NCBI RefSeq assembly: GCF_026898115.1
Contig: NZ_CP114036.1
Location: forward strand, 8,054,001 to 8,118,000
Origin: Streptomyces sp. S465
GTDB taxonomy: Bacteria > Actinomycetota > Actinomycetes > Streptomycetales > Streptomycetaceae
Reading direction: 5' to 3'
DNA: 64,000 nucleotides
Numbering within the stretch: the first letter of the stretch is position 1; the number at the start of each line of letters is the position of its first letter. A model generated the notes under the pieces. That model was not told where the DNA came from and made no database searches. It was given only the letters and a program-made list of their open reading frames with translations. The position numbers and the translations under genes were made by a program. Shown one piece after another: positions 16,952 to 27,400 of the stretch.

Positions 16952-19813
16952 TCACCGTCGATGGCTCTGGAGCCAGCCGTAGAACGCCCGGTGGGAGAAG
17001 TACGTCCGCTGCATCTCCTCTCCCGACCTCCGGTACATCGCGAAATCCTCCGCGTCGATGGCCTTTTGGCAGGTGCGGGCGGCCCGCTCGGACTGGTCCA
17101 GGAACGTCGTCCAGTACCGATGGCCCTTCTCATCGGGCACGGGGAAGTAGTGGCGGGCGTCCGCGACGCGGCGCTCGATGTCCTGGCAGATCGGGCGTAC
17201 CCGGGCGACGACCGCCGCGTAGTCGGAGGCTCGCGTCGCGGCGGTGGTGAAGGTGTTCTCGTCGTTGCCGATGCCGTTCAGGTGTTCGCCGCCGCCGTAC
17301 CTCAGCCACGCGAGCACACGCGCCGTGTGGATCGCCGGTGAGGTGGCGGCGGGGACCCGCACCTGGGACGGCGTGGTGCCGTCGGGTGTCACCGAGGAGA
17401 CCTCGGTCAGGGCGAGTTCACTGGTCGAGGCGAAGGCGAGCGCCACGCCCCAGACGGCGGCCACCAGGAGGCGACGGCGTCCGGCCGCGGTGTCCGGCAC
17501 CTCCGCCGGCGGCGCGGGGCGCCGGCGGGGGAGGCCCGCGAGGACCAGCATGGCCGCCGCGACGGTGAACATCCCCAGTCCCAGAACGCCGAGCCCGGGG
17601 TCCACGGTGCTCGTCCAGCCCTCGTGGGGGCGCCATCCGCAGGTGTCGTAGGCGATGTCGAGCCGTCCCAGACAGCCGTCCGCGGAGGCCAGCAGGAAGC
17701 TCCACAAAAGCCCCAGCAGGGCGGTGACGCCCGCCGTGACCAGCCCGGTCAGCAGCCGGTAGGTACGGTCCCCGGCGCCGGCCACCCACGCCGCGACGAC
17801 CATCGCCCCCATCAGCGCCACCAGCACCGCCACGGAGTCGGAGAGGGTGGCGACGGCCGGCCGGCCAGGGCCCGGCCGCACCACGTGGTGCACGCACACC
17901 TTGGCCACGATCAGCGCGCACAGGGCCAGCACCCCACCGCCGACGCCGCAGCGCACGATCCGGCGCACCGGCAGCCCCCGGCCCGGCCGCACACCATCCC
18001 CCCGTGCCCAGCGGGGTGCCGCCGAGGTCCGGTGCCACAGGCACGTCAGCAGCGGCAGCAGCCACAGCACCCCCGCCACCCACATCAGGAGCTGCTCCGA
18101 GGAGATCACGAACTGGTCGGTGCCCAGCCGGCCGACCACCCAGCTCACCGCCAGCACCGTGCGCAGGGCGCCGGAGTCGGCCTCGGCCAGTCCGGGGTAC
18201 CACGTGGCGTACACCGTGAGCAGGCCCTCGCGGTTGACGATCGAGCGGCCCTGCACCCATGTGTATCCGTCCGACTGCCACCACGAGAACCACAGCCCGA
18301 ACACGAGCCCCGTGGCCACCAGGCCCAGCAGCACAACGGGGCCCAGTGTCCGGCCACGCCAGGTCCGGGCCCACAGTTCGGCGTGCTGAGCCGTCCACCA
18401 GCAGATCACGACGCCGATGAGGAGCAGTATCAGCAGGAACCACGGTCGCGCGGGGAGCCAGCGGTCGGCGGCGCGGCCGAGCACCACCTCACCGGTCACC
18501 AGGCCCGCCCCGAACCACACACCGGCCCGTATCCCGGACGGGCCGCGCCGGCCGGAGAGCACCGCGTGGACGGCGGCCCGCCACAGGATGGTGCCCACGA
18601 CCACGGCCGCCAGCCCCGCCCCGAGCAACGCGCAGCCCCACTCCGCCCATCCGGGCAGATCGCCCTGGCCCAGGGTGGCCGAGGTGCCCGCCCAGCCGGA
18701 GACGATGATCGCCGCCGCACCGGTCAGGAACATGGGCAGGCGTGGGACGTCGAACAGGCGCACGGGGTCGGCCACCGCCTGGTGCCGCCGCGTCCAGTCC
18801 GGATGGGTGCGCCACAGACCGGCGAACGCCCCCAGCGCGTGCCTGCCCCGGCCGGCGTCCGGCGGCGCCCCGGCGCGGTGGCTCCACACCCGTGGGTCGG
18901 CCCCCCACTTCGCGGCGTCGATATCGGCGTAGAACTCCCTGGTGCGCAGCACGTCGGCGCGCGCCAGGTACACCAGCGCGATCAGGAAACCGGCCTGGAG
19001 CAGTTCGTAGACGGTGCTCGGGCGGCTGGACGCCGCGAAGGCCGTGGACGATTCCCGCAGGAAGTCCCGCCGGAAGTAGGCGGCGGCGATCAGCAGGTTG
19101 GCCGGCAGCGGCACGGCGAGGAACACCCGCCACAGGGCCACGGTGCCGTAGGTGATGTCGACATCGCGGTTGCGGATATGGGCGAGCTCGTGCAGCACCA
19201 CCCCGCGGAAACCGGCGGGGTCGGCCGGCCGGCGTGCGAGCAGCCCACCGTGCAGACAGATCGTGTAGTGGGGCCACCGCCCGAACACGACCGCGCTGGG
19301 CGTGTGCGCGGCCGGGTCGATGACGACCCGCGGGGAGCGGGCCAGGCCGGCGGTGGCGACCAGTTCGTCGACGAGGTGACGCACCTCGCCGGTCGGATCG
19401 ACCCGCTGGTCGAGCGGTACGACCTTGCCACGCCGGCCTTTCCAGCGCGGCAGCGCCCAGTGCAGGACCCCTACGGCGGCGATCAGCAGGGCCAGTTCCA
19501 GCAGCACCGGCCACCCGGGCAAGCGGTGCTCGAAGCGGTCCATGCACGCGTCCAGCGCTTCCGGGACCCCTGGGCGCTTCAACGCCAGTTGGTTCGCCTG
19601 GCGGTCACCGATGGGGTCGACGCCCGCGGCGAAGAAGCACCCGAGGCCGCCGAGGGCGTTCCCCTCGGGCCTGAACGCGTAGGACAGGACGTAGTTGACA
19701 TCGTCGAGCGCCGACAGGCTCGCCACCAGGACCAGCACCATCAGCAGCACGAAACGGGGTGTGGTCCCCGCACTGAGGACGCGTTCGTCGACGCGTGCGG
19801 CCGGCGCGGACAC
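16952..19813 (-). CDS. large multi-spanning M48-family membrane metalloprotease
   Basis: This 953-residue protein has VVLHELAHIRNRDVD (zinc ligands H208 and H212, catalytic E209). Further on, REFYADIDAAKWGAD probably supplies the third ligand. This is the HtpX/Ste24-like M48 pattern. More than ten hydrophobic segments are spread along the chain, and about 550 residues extend beyond the protease core, far longer than the 290-residue HtpX. The last 150 residues are soluble and predicted outside, with conserved-looking Cys pairs. GTG 19813 is two bases after the upstream stop, so the gene is coupled to the 188-aa gene; its own ribosome binding site is weak. The role in membrane protein turnover is inferred. 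Confidence 0.82.
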   Translation of the reverse strand: MSAPAARVDERVLSAGTTPRFVLLMVLVLVASLSALDDVNYVLSYAFRPEGNALGGLGCFFAAGVDPIGDRQANQLALKRPGVPEALDACMDRFEHRLPGWPVLLELALLIAAVGVLHWALPRWKGRRGKVVPLDQRVDPTGEVRHLVDELVATAGLARSPRVVIDPAAHTPSAVVFGRWPHYTICLHGGLLARRPADPAGFRGVVLHELAHIRNRDVDITYGTVALWRVFLAVPLPANLLIAAAYFRRDFLRESSTAFAASSRPSTVYELLQAGFLIALVYLARADVLRTREFYADIDAAKWGADPRVWSHRAGAPPDAGRGRHALGAFAGLWRTHPDWTRRHQAVADPVRLFDVPRLPMFLTGAAAIIVSGWAGTSATLGQGDLPGWAEWGCALLGAGLAAVVVGTILWRAAVHAVLSGRRGPSGIRAGVWFGAGLVTGEVVLGRAADRWLPARPWFLLILLLIGVVICWWTAQHAELWARTWRGRTLGPVVLLGLVATGLVFGLWFSWWQSDGYTWVQGRSIVNREGLLTVYATWYPGLAEADSGALRTVLAVSWVVGRLGTDQFVISSEQLLMWVAGVLWLLPLLTCLWHRTSAAPRWARGDGVRPGRGLPVRRIVRCGVGGGVLALCALIVAKVCVHHVVRPGPGRPAVATLSDSVAVLVALMGAMVVAAWVAGAGDRTYRLLTGLVTAGVTALLGLLWSFLLASADGCLGRLDIAYDTCGWRPHEGWTSTVDPGLGVLGLGMFTVAAAMLVLAGLPRRRPAPPAEVPDTAAGRRRLLVAAVWGVALAFASTSELALTEVSSVTPDGTTPSQVRVPAATSPAIHTARVLAWLRYGGGEHLNGIGNDENTFTTAATRASDYAAVVARVRPICQDIERRVADARHYFPVPDEKGHRYWTTFLDQSERAARTCQKAIDAEDFAMYRRSGEEMQRTYFSHRAFYGWLQSHRR

Positions 19814-19815
19814 GG

Positions 19816-20382
19816 CTACGCCCGGGTGCCCTGCTCGTCGGTGTCGTCCTCGCCGCCCTCGGCCCCGTCGTCGGTCCGGCCGGCCCCGTCGGTTCCGTCG
19901 GCCTGGACGGGCAGGAGAAGACGAGCCGCCACGCGGTCGGCGAGCACCTCGGCGCGTTCGGGTTCCAGCCCGCTGCGCGCCGACAGCTCCAGGATCCGCC
20001 GCCGCACCTCGGCGACCTGCTCGGGGGTCAGCGCGGACACCACCAGCGGGTCGGCCGGCCGGCGGAACACCCTGCCGAGCCGTCTGCCCACCCTGGCGGG
20101 AACGCCGTCGACCGTGCGGCCGACGACCTTGCGCACACTCTCGTCCAGCGCCACCCACACCACCGGAGTGGCCAGGCAGACCATCTCCTCCAGCCCGAAC
20201 CCCAGGGGTTCCCGGCCCCTGCGGCGGCTGGTCAGCCGCGCCACCACCGTATCGTCGTCGAACCGGCTGAGCCCCGCCACGACGGGCAGCTCCTCGGGTG
20301 CCACCTCGGCGATGACCGCGCGCACCACCTCGCGTAGCCGCTGCCCGGACGGAGCCCGGTCCGGCGCCCCCGCTGTGCTCAC
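19816..20382 (-). CDS. hypothetical protein between the lipoprotein and the M48 protease
   Basis: This 188-residue protein was not recognised. It contains a helix-rich start (REVVRAVIAEVAPEELPVV), one weakly hydrophobic stretch (LGFGLEEMVCLATPVVWVAL) and a second helical region with regularly spaced Arg/Glu. The tail is very acidic, rich in Asp/Glu/Gly. GTG 20382 has GGAGGGG five bases upstream. The gene lies 17 bp downstream of the lipoprotein gene and 2 bp before the protease gene, suggesting a complex or adaptor role for the protease. Confidence 0.75.
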   Translation of the reverse strand: MSTAGAPDRAPSGQRLREVVRAVIAEVAPEELPVVAGLSRFDDDTVVARLTSRRRGREPLGFGLEEMVCLATPVVWVALDESVRKVVGRTVDGVPARVGRRLGRVFRRPADPLVVSALTPEQVAEVRRRILELSARSGLEPERAEVLADRVAARLLLPVQADGTDGAGRTDDGAEGGEDDTDEQGTRA

Positions 20383-20399
20383 CTTTCCCCTCCCCGCGC

Positions 20400-21317
20400 T
20401 CACTTGGTGCTGAAGCGCAGTACCGCGCCATCCCCGGTGACGGCGACGGCGCGGACGGTGGCCTGGTCGCCGTTGGCATCGCCGAACGATCCGGTTCCGC
20501 CGGACGTCAGCGTGAGCTGTCCCGCGCCGCCCTCGGGTCCGCCGTTGCTCACCTTGGCCTTGGTCTCCGTGAGCGATACGCGCACCCGCCACGCGCGGAG
20601 CGGGAAATCCACCCGCTTCGTCACCAGGATCTCGCAACTCCCGTCCGCGCAGGCGCCGGTGTCCGTGCCGTCCGCGGCCTTGGGCAGCGGTTCGGACGGG
20701 GCGCACGGGGGCGCGGCGCGGTAGGCGGCGAGGAGTTTCGGCTCCTTGGCGACCACGGTCTTCAGCCCCGGCTCGGGCGTCTTCAGGGACTTGATCAGCT
20801 TGCCGACACGTTCGGCCCGGTCGACCGAGTCCTCCGCGGGGCTGGTGAAGCCGCTGTTGTCGGTGAGCGCGGTGACCTTCGGGTGGATGGTCGCGACCTG
20901 CTCGGCCAGGCTGTCGTGCAGCCGGTCCGCGGCGGCGATGCCCGACGACGGCACGCCGCCGAGCTTCTCCGCGACCTCGTCGAGCGACGAGGAGGTGCTC
21001 GACAGGTAGCCCATGGCGGTGAACTCGGGCCCGATCAGCGCGTCCTCGGGCGGATCGGTGATCTCCTCGATCTCGTCCGCGCTGTCCGCCTTCACCGTCT
21101 CGTAGAGCTTGGTGGCCGCACACATCCGGCCGGCCCAGGTCACCAGCGCCCGGCTGGGCCCGGCGGCCTTCGACGCGCTCGCCGAAGGCCGCCGGGCCGA
21201 GTCGTCGGAGTCCTCGGTGTCCGAGGCACATCCGCCGACGGCCAGCGCCGCCCCCACCGTCAGCGTGACCCCGACCGCCAGCCCGGCCACGCGTCCCATC
21301 CCCGTCGTCACCGGCAT
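20400..21317 (-). CDS. secreted lipoprotein, first gene of the M48 operon
   Basis: This 305-residue protein has a lipoprotein signal with lipobox VGGCAS near residue 30, then a Ser/Asp-rich linker. A helical domain (about residues 55-200) is followed by a beta-rich C-terminal domain. Cysteines at MCAATK, PPCAP and GACADGSCE could form disulfides outside the cell. No family was recognised. It leads an operon with the 188-aa protein and the M48 protease and may be a surface sensor or substrate presenter for the protease. Confidence 0.75.
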   Translation of the reverse strand: MPVTTGMGRVAGLAVGVTLTVGAALAVGGCASDTEDSDDSARRPSASASKAAGPSRALVTWAGRMCAATKLYETVKADSADEIEEITDPPEDALIGPEFTAMGYLSSTSSSLDEVAEKLGGVPSSGIAAADRLHDSLAEQVATIHPKVTALTDNSGFTSPAEDSVDRAERVGKLIKSLKTPEPGLKTVVAKEPKLLAAYRAAPPCAPSEPLPKAADGTDTGACADGSCEILVTKRVDFPLRAWRVRVSLTETKAKVSNGGPEGGAGQLTLTSGGTGSFGDANGDQATVRAVAVTGDGAVLRFSTK

Positions 21318-21456
21318 GGTCCATCCCCTCTTCCCGCCGCTTCGGCCTCGGCCCGCAATCCTGCCGCCGGGGCTCCGGGACCCCTCCCCGCCGTTTCGGT
21401 ATCACGGGAACCGGGCCCCACTCGTCAGTGGGAGAACGTGCCGGGGGAGTGCGGGG

Positions 21457-24400
21457 TCACGCGCCCCGCCTGATGCGTCCGAGCAGGCGCGGGGCGAGCT
21501 GCCGGACGCCGGTCGCGGTGACCAGTTCCATCGACGGTACGACGCAGCCCAGCCTGCGTTGCAGTACGGAGCTCAGCTCGGCCGCCATCAGCGATTCCAG
21601 CCCGAGCTGGTCGAGCCGGGTGTTGGGGTCGATCCGCTCCGGCGTGGTCTGCAGCACCGTCGCCAGTGCCGAGACCAGCACATCGGTGACGATGCCCAGA
21701 GCCTCCGGCTCGGCCACCGAGCGCACCCGCTCCGGCACGTTCCCCTCGGCGTCATCGACGGTGGCGTCCCGCGCGGGCAGCACCTCGGTGAAGCGCGGCG
21801 CGGCGACGGTGGGAAGCAGTTTCGCGGTCTGCGACCAGTCCGTGTTCCCCACCATGATGACGTCCACGTCGGGATCGGTGATGAACTCCCCCAGCAGCCT
21901 GGTGGCCGCGTCCGAGTCGAGTTCCCCGAAACCGGCCTGCCGCATGGTCTCGGCCATTCCGGCACGGTCGACATAGCCGGTGTCGGAGATGGCGCACCAC
22001 TGCACGGCCAGCCCCGGCAGCCCCGCCGCCCGGCGCTGCCGGATGATCGCCTCGCCCGCCAGGTTGCCCGCGGCGTAGGTGCTCTGCCGCAGGTTTCCGG
22101 CCAGCGCGGAGATGGAGCTGTAGAAGACGAAGAAGTCCAGCGGCAGATCACGGGTGACCTGGTCCAGATGGGCCGTCCCGGCCAGTTTCGGGCTCACCAC
22201 CGCCCGGGTCCGCTCGTCGTCGAGTTCCACCGCGACGGCGTCGTCGAGAACGTCGTCGAGCACCATGGCGGAGTTGATGACCCCCCGCAGCGGACGCCCG
22301 GTGGCCTCGATGGCGTCCACCAGCCGCCGGGTCGCGGCGGGGTCGGTGATGTCGGTGGCGTAGGCGGTGGCCGTCGCCCCTTCCGCCGCGATGCGCTCGA
22401 TGACGGCACCGGCTTCCGGGTGGGCGGCGCCACCGCGGGAGGCCAGGGCCAGATGGCGCGCCCCGCACCGGGCCAGCCAGAGGGCGGTGGCCGCGCCGAA
22501 GCCGCCCAGCCCGCCGGTGACGAGATACGTGGCCTCCGGATCCAGGGCGACGGGCGGCCGCGGTATCCGTACCGGGACGGGTTCCGCCGGGTCGAAGGTG
22601 ATGACGATCTTGCCGATGTGCCGGGAGTCCCGCAGCAGCGCCATGGCCTCGGCGATCTGGTCCGCCGGGTAGGTCATATGGGGCAGTGGCCGGTAGACCC
22701 CGGCCCCGACGCGTTCGGTCAGTTCGGCGATCAGCCGCTCGGCCACCTGGCCGTCGCCCTGGAGGAGGCTGGTGAGGTCGACCCCGAAGAAGGCGAGGTC
22801 ACGGCTGAACGGCCGCAGCGCGAGCGCGTTGTCGGCGAGCACATCGCGCTTTCCGAGTTCCACGAACCGGCCGTGCGGGCGCAGCAGTTCCATACCGCGG
22901 CCCAGCGCTTCCCCCGCGACCGAGTTGAGCACCACGTCCACTCCGCGGCCCGCGGTGATCTCGCGGACCTCGTCGGCGAAGCCGAGGCCGCGCGAGTCCA
23001 GCACATGGCGGTAGCCGAGCAGGCGCAGCAGCTGACGTTTGGCGGGGCTGCCCGCGGTGGCGATGACCGTGGCCCCGACGTGTTCGGCGTACCGCAGCGC
23101 GGCCAGCCCCACCCCGCCGGCCGCCCCGTGGACCAGGATCGTCTCACCGGGGCGGAGCCGGGCCAGGTAGTCGAGGCCGTAGTGCACCGTGGCGAACACC
23201 GTCGGGATGGTCGCGGCCTCGGTGCACGACATGCCCTCGGGGACCGGGATGGTGAGCCGGGCGCGGCAGCGCAGATGGGAGGCGAGGCTTCCGGCGTGCG
23301 GGACCATCACCCGGTCGCCGACGGCCCGGTCGGACACCCCGGCCCCGACGCGGACCACCACGCCCGCGCATTCGCTGCCCAGCAACGGGACGCCGGTGTC
23401 CGGGGTCTCGGCCATGGGCGGCACCAGCCCCCGGGAGACCATGACGTCGGCGTAGTTGAGCGCCGCCGCCCGCACCTCGATGACCACCTCTCCCGGGCCC
23501 GGTTCGGGTACGTCCACCGCCGTCCAGGCCAGTCCGCCGTCCGGCACGGCCAAGGCGAAGGGGCGGACGGGGTGGGTGGCGGTCCGGCGCTCGGCGACCC
23601 GTGGCACGAAGCGCCCGCCCGCGGTGAGCACGACCTCGTCCTCGTCGGTCCCGGCGAGCAGCTCCGCGCAGACGTCCGCCGCGGTGGCACCGGGGGTCAC
23701 CGCGATCCTGCGGACCCTCAGCAGCGGGTTCTCACTGGTCAGGGTGCGCGCCTGGGCCCAGGCGGCGGCCGGGGCGGGCCGTTCGGGGACGGCGGTGTGC
23801 TCGCCGCCGGTCAGGACCCAGGCGTGCACGTCGCGGTCGTCCGGCAGCGCCTGGCAGGCGGTGACCATCGCCCTGAGGACGGCCGCCTGCCGGACCACCA
23901 GCTCGACGGTGTCCTCTCCCTCGCCACCGGCCGCCTCGCCACCGGGTCCGCCGTCAGCGGTCTCGTCGCCGAGCAGCACCAGGATTCCGGTGCTCTCCTC
24001 GGTGCCGGCGAGGGCGGCGCTCCAGCGTGCGGCGTCGTTGGAGGCATCGACCCGGGTCACCGTGCGGCCCAGCGTGCGCAGCCGCGCCGCCACGGCGTCG
24101 GGCAGCTCCCCGATGCCGTCGGCGCCGATGCCGTCGGCGACCACGAGGAAGTGGCCGGGCGCGGTGTCCGGGGGCGTGGGCGCGGGCGCAAGCGGTGCGC
24201 GTCCGGCCCGGTCGGCGAAGAGCACCGAGCAGGTCGGGTCCGCCCCGAGCTGGGCCACGCTGTCGAACCCCGCGGAGCGCAGCACGTCGGGCCACTGCTC
24301 GCGGGCGAGCAGGATGTCCTCGCGCAGGTCCGTGTCGGTGAAGTCGTCCGCCGACGCCAGCAGCCCGTAGCAGGGGGCGAAGAGGTCGTTGTCGTGGAAC

Positions 24401-27400
24401 TCCACGGCGAGCAACCGGCCACCGGTGTCCAGAAGTCCGCGGACATGGCCGAGGGCCCGGCGGACATCGGTGGTGGCGTGCAGGACGTTGGCGGCGATCA
24501 CCAGGTCGAAGGATCCCGTGGCGAAACCCTGTTCCGCGGGGTCCCGGTCCAGATCCAGTGTCCGGTAGTCGAGGAAACGGTGCTCGGCGAACCGGTTGCG
24601 GGCCCGGGGGAAGAACGCGCTGGAGACGTCCGTGTAGGTGTAGGCGGTGCGAGCGGCGGGCAACCGGGGCAGCAGCCAGGCGGTGGTGGACCCGGTACCG
24701 GCACCGACCTCCAGGATGCGCAGCGGCCGGTCCGCGGGCCAGGCTTCGACCAGCCCGGTGATCAGCTCCCTGGCGATCCGGTTCAGGTACTGGTGTCCCA
24801 CGGAGGTCGTGTAGTGCAGTTCGGCGAGGCGTTCGGTGTCCGAGAACAGCAACCGCATCGGGTCCACGTCCCCCGTGAGCACCCCGGCCAGCTGCGGACC
24901 GCACCGCGCGTACATGAGCACGTCCGGCGCCATGGCGGGGAAGTCCCGCAGCAGTTCGGAGACCAGCCGCCGCGGTTCCGGGCTCCGGCCGAGGACACCC
25001 TCCCGTTCGGCGAGCGACCTCAGCCTGTGGTGCAGCCGCCGGTTGCGCGGCCGCGCGCCCGCCGCCTCCAGCTCGGCGAGCGCGGCCACCACGAAGTGGG
25101 CGGTCAGGTGTTTGACGCGGCGGACGAAGGAGTGGCTGTCGTGCCGCCGCAACGCCGTGGTCAGCGCCTCGACCTCGGCGGTGCGCGCGGCGGCGAGCGC
25201 GGTGGCGGACGGCAGTCCGGCCGGTCCGGTGGCCCCGGGCAGCGGGGCGGCCCGGAGCGTGGTGACGATGCGGTGGACGCCGCTCGCCGCCCCCTTGTTC
25301 CTGCGCACCGTGACACCGCCCAGTTCCATGGCGACGGTGCCGTCCGGGTCCGCGATGGTGATATCCACCACCGCCTCCCGCAGCGACAGGCCGCGGGTCC
25401 GTACCAGCGCCACTCCGCGGTCGGCGGGGGTGCGCCAGAGCCGGACCCGCTCGAACCCGGCCGGCAGGAACTGGTGCACCTGCCCGTTCTCGACCTGCGG
25501 GAACAGCGCCCAGATGGCCTGAAGCGCGCAGTCCACCAGGGCCGGGTGGACGTGGAACCCCTGCGCCCCGTCCGGGTTGGTGTAGTCGACGAGCACGGTG
25601 TCGTCGCCGATGGCGAGCCGTTGGACACCGCGGAAGGCGGCTCCGTACGCCAGCTCCACCTGCCGCATCCGCGCATAGTGCGCGTCCCCTGAGACCTCGC
25701 TCGTCGCGGCCTTCCGGATGCCCGGCACGTCCAGTGGCGCCGGGGGCCCGCCGGGCAGCCGGCGCACCCGCCCCCGGGCGTGTTCCTGCCAGTCCTCGTC
25801 GCGCCGGCGGGAGGCCACCCGGGCCACCTCACCGGAGAGCCAGGTCTGCACGGTGACGTCCATGTCCGGGTCGTCCCACGGCAGCACCAGCGCCTTGCCG
25901 ATGTCCAGGCCGGTGATCTCCACCGCGCCCTCCCGTACGATCCGGCCGGCCGTGAGGGCCATCTCCAGATACGCGGCTCCCGGCATCACCACCGCCCCGC
26001 TGACCCGGTGGTCGCCGACCCAGCCCAGCCGCGACGGCTCCACCGGGGTCTGCCACGTGGGTTCCACGCTCGGCAACCGGTCCCCGAGCAGGGCGTGCCC
26101 CGACGCCTGACCGGCACCCGACCGCGCGGACCACCAGTCCGGGGCGCCGTTGAAGTGGTGTTCCCGCTGCCACGGATAGGCGGGCAGCGGCACCACCCGG
26201 CCGGGCACCGGGAACCAGGTGTCCCAGTCGACCTCGGCCCCGGCCGCCAGCACCGTGGCGCAGGTGGTCCGCAGCGCGTCCGGGCCGGGAGCCCGGCGGA
26301 CCAGGGTGCCGACCGTGGTCACCGGCCGGTCCGCGGTGGCGCACTGCTTGCGCAGATAGCCGCGCAGCACCGGATGCGGGCCGATCTCCACGAGCGTGCC
26401 GCAGCCGTGCTCCTCCACCAGCGCCCTGACGGCGGAGGCGAACAGCACCGGTTCCCGGACGTTGCGCCACCAGTACCCGGTGGTGAGCTGGGTGCCCGGC
26501 AGGGTGCCACCGGTGACCGTGGAGACGAACGGCACCGATCCGGCGTGGGGCACCAGCCCGGCCAGCGCCGTGTGCACCCGGTCCCGGATGGGGTCCATCG
26601 ACCGGCTGTGGAAGGCGTAGTCCAGGTCCAGATCCCGGAAGAAGACGCCGCGGCGTCGCAGTTCGTCGCCCAGCGCGGACAGCTCCTCGGCGTTTCCGGC
26701 CAGGGTGACATCGTCGGGGCTGTTCACCGCCGCCAGCTCCAGACCGCTGCCGGTGAGCGACTCGGCGATCCCGTCGGCCGGGAGCCCCACCGCCGCCATC
26801 CGCCCGCCACCCGCCGTCGCCACCTGTGCGAGGCTGCGTTCGACGGTCACCCGGCAGGCCGTCGCCAGGTCCAGCGCCCCGCAGGCGTACGCCGCGGCCA
26901 CTTCGCCCACCGAATGCCCCGCCACCGCGGCGGGCCGGATGCCGCGCTCCGCCAGCAGTGCGGTCAGGCCGACCTGCACCGCGAACAGCAGCGGTTGGGC
27001 GACCTCGGTGCGCTCCAGCTCCGGTGCCGCGGAGCGCAGGGCCGCGAGCACCGACCAGCCCAGGTGCCCGGCCAGCTCCGCGTCCACCTCGGCGACCGCG
27101 TCGCGGAACGCCGGTTCGGTGTCCAGCAGATCCGCGCCCATGCCCGCCCACTGGGCGCCGTTGCCGGAGTACACGAACGCCACCGGGCCCGCACTCGCCC
27201 CCGCGGCCGCGCCCCCGGGCACGGGGGCGCCCTGGGCGACCGTCTCCAGCAGGGTGGCCGCCTGGTCGGCGGTGTCCGCCAGCACGGCGATCCGTTCGCG
27301 GTGGTGTCCGCGCCGGAGGCAGCTGGTGAACGCCAGGTCGTAGAAGGAGCCGGGTTCGCGCAGCCGGGCGGCGGTCCGGCTGACGGCCTCGGTGAGCGCC

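Noticed and set aside
19814..20479. N-terminal extension of the M48 protease
   Set aside because: The extra 222 codons overlap the 188-aa gene in another frame and are Arg/Gly-rich; GTG 19813 sits 2 bp after that gene's stop.
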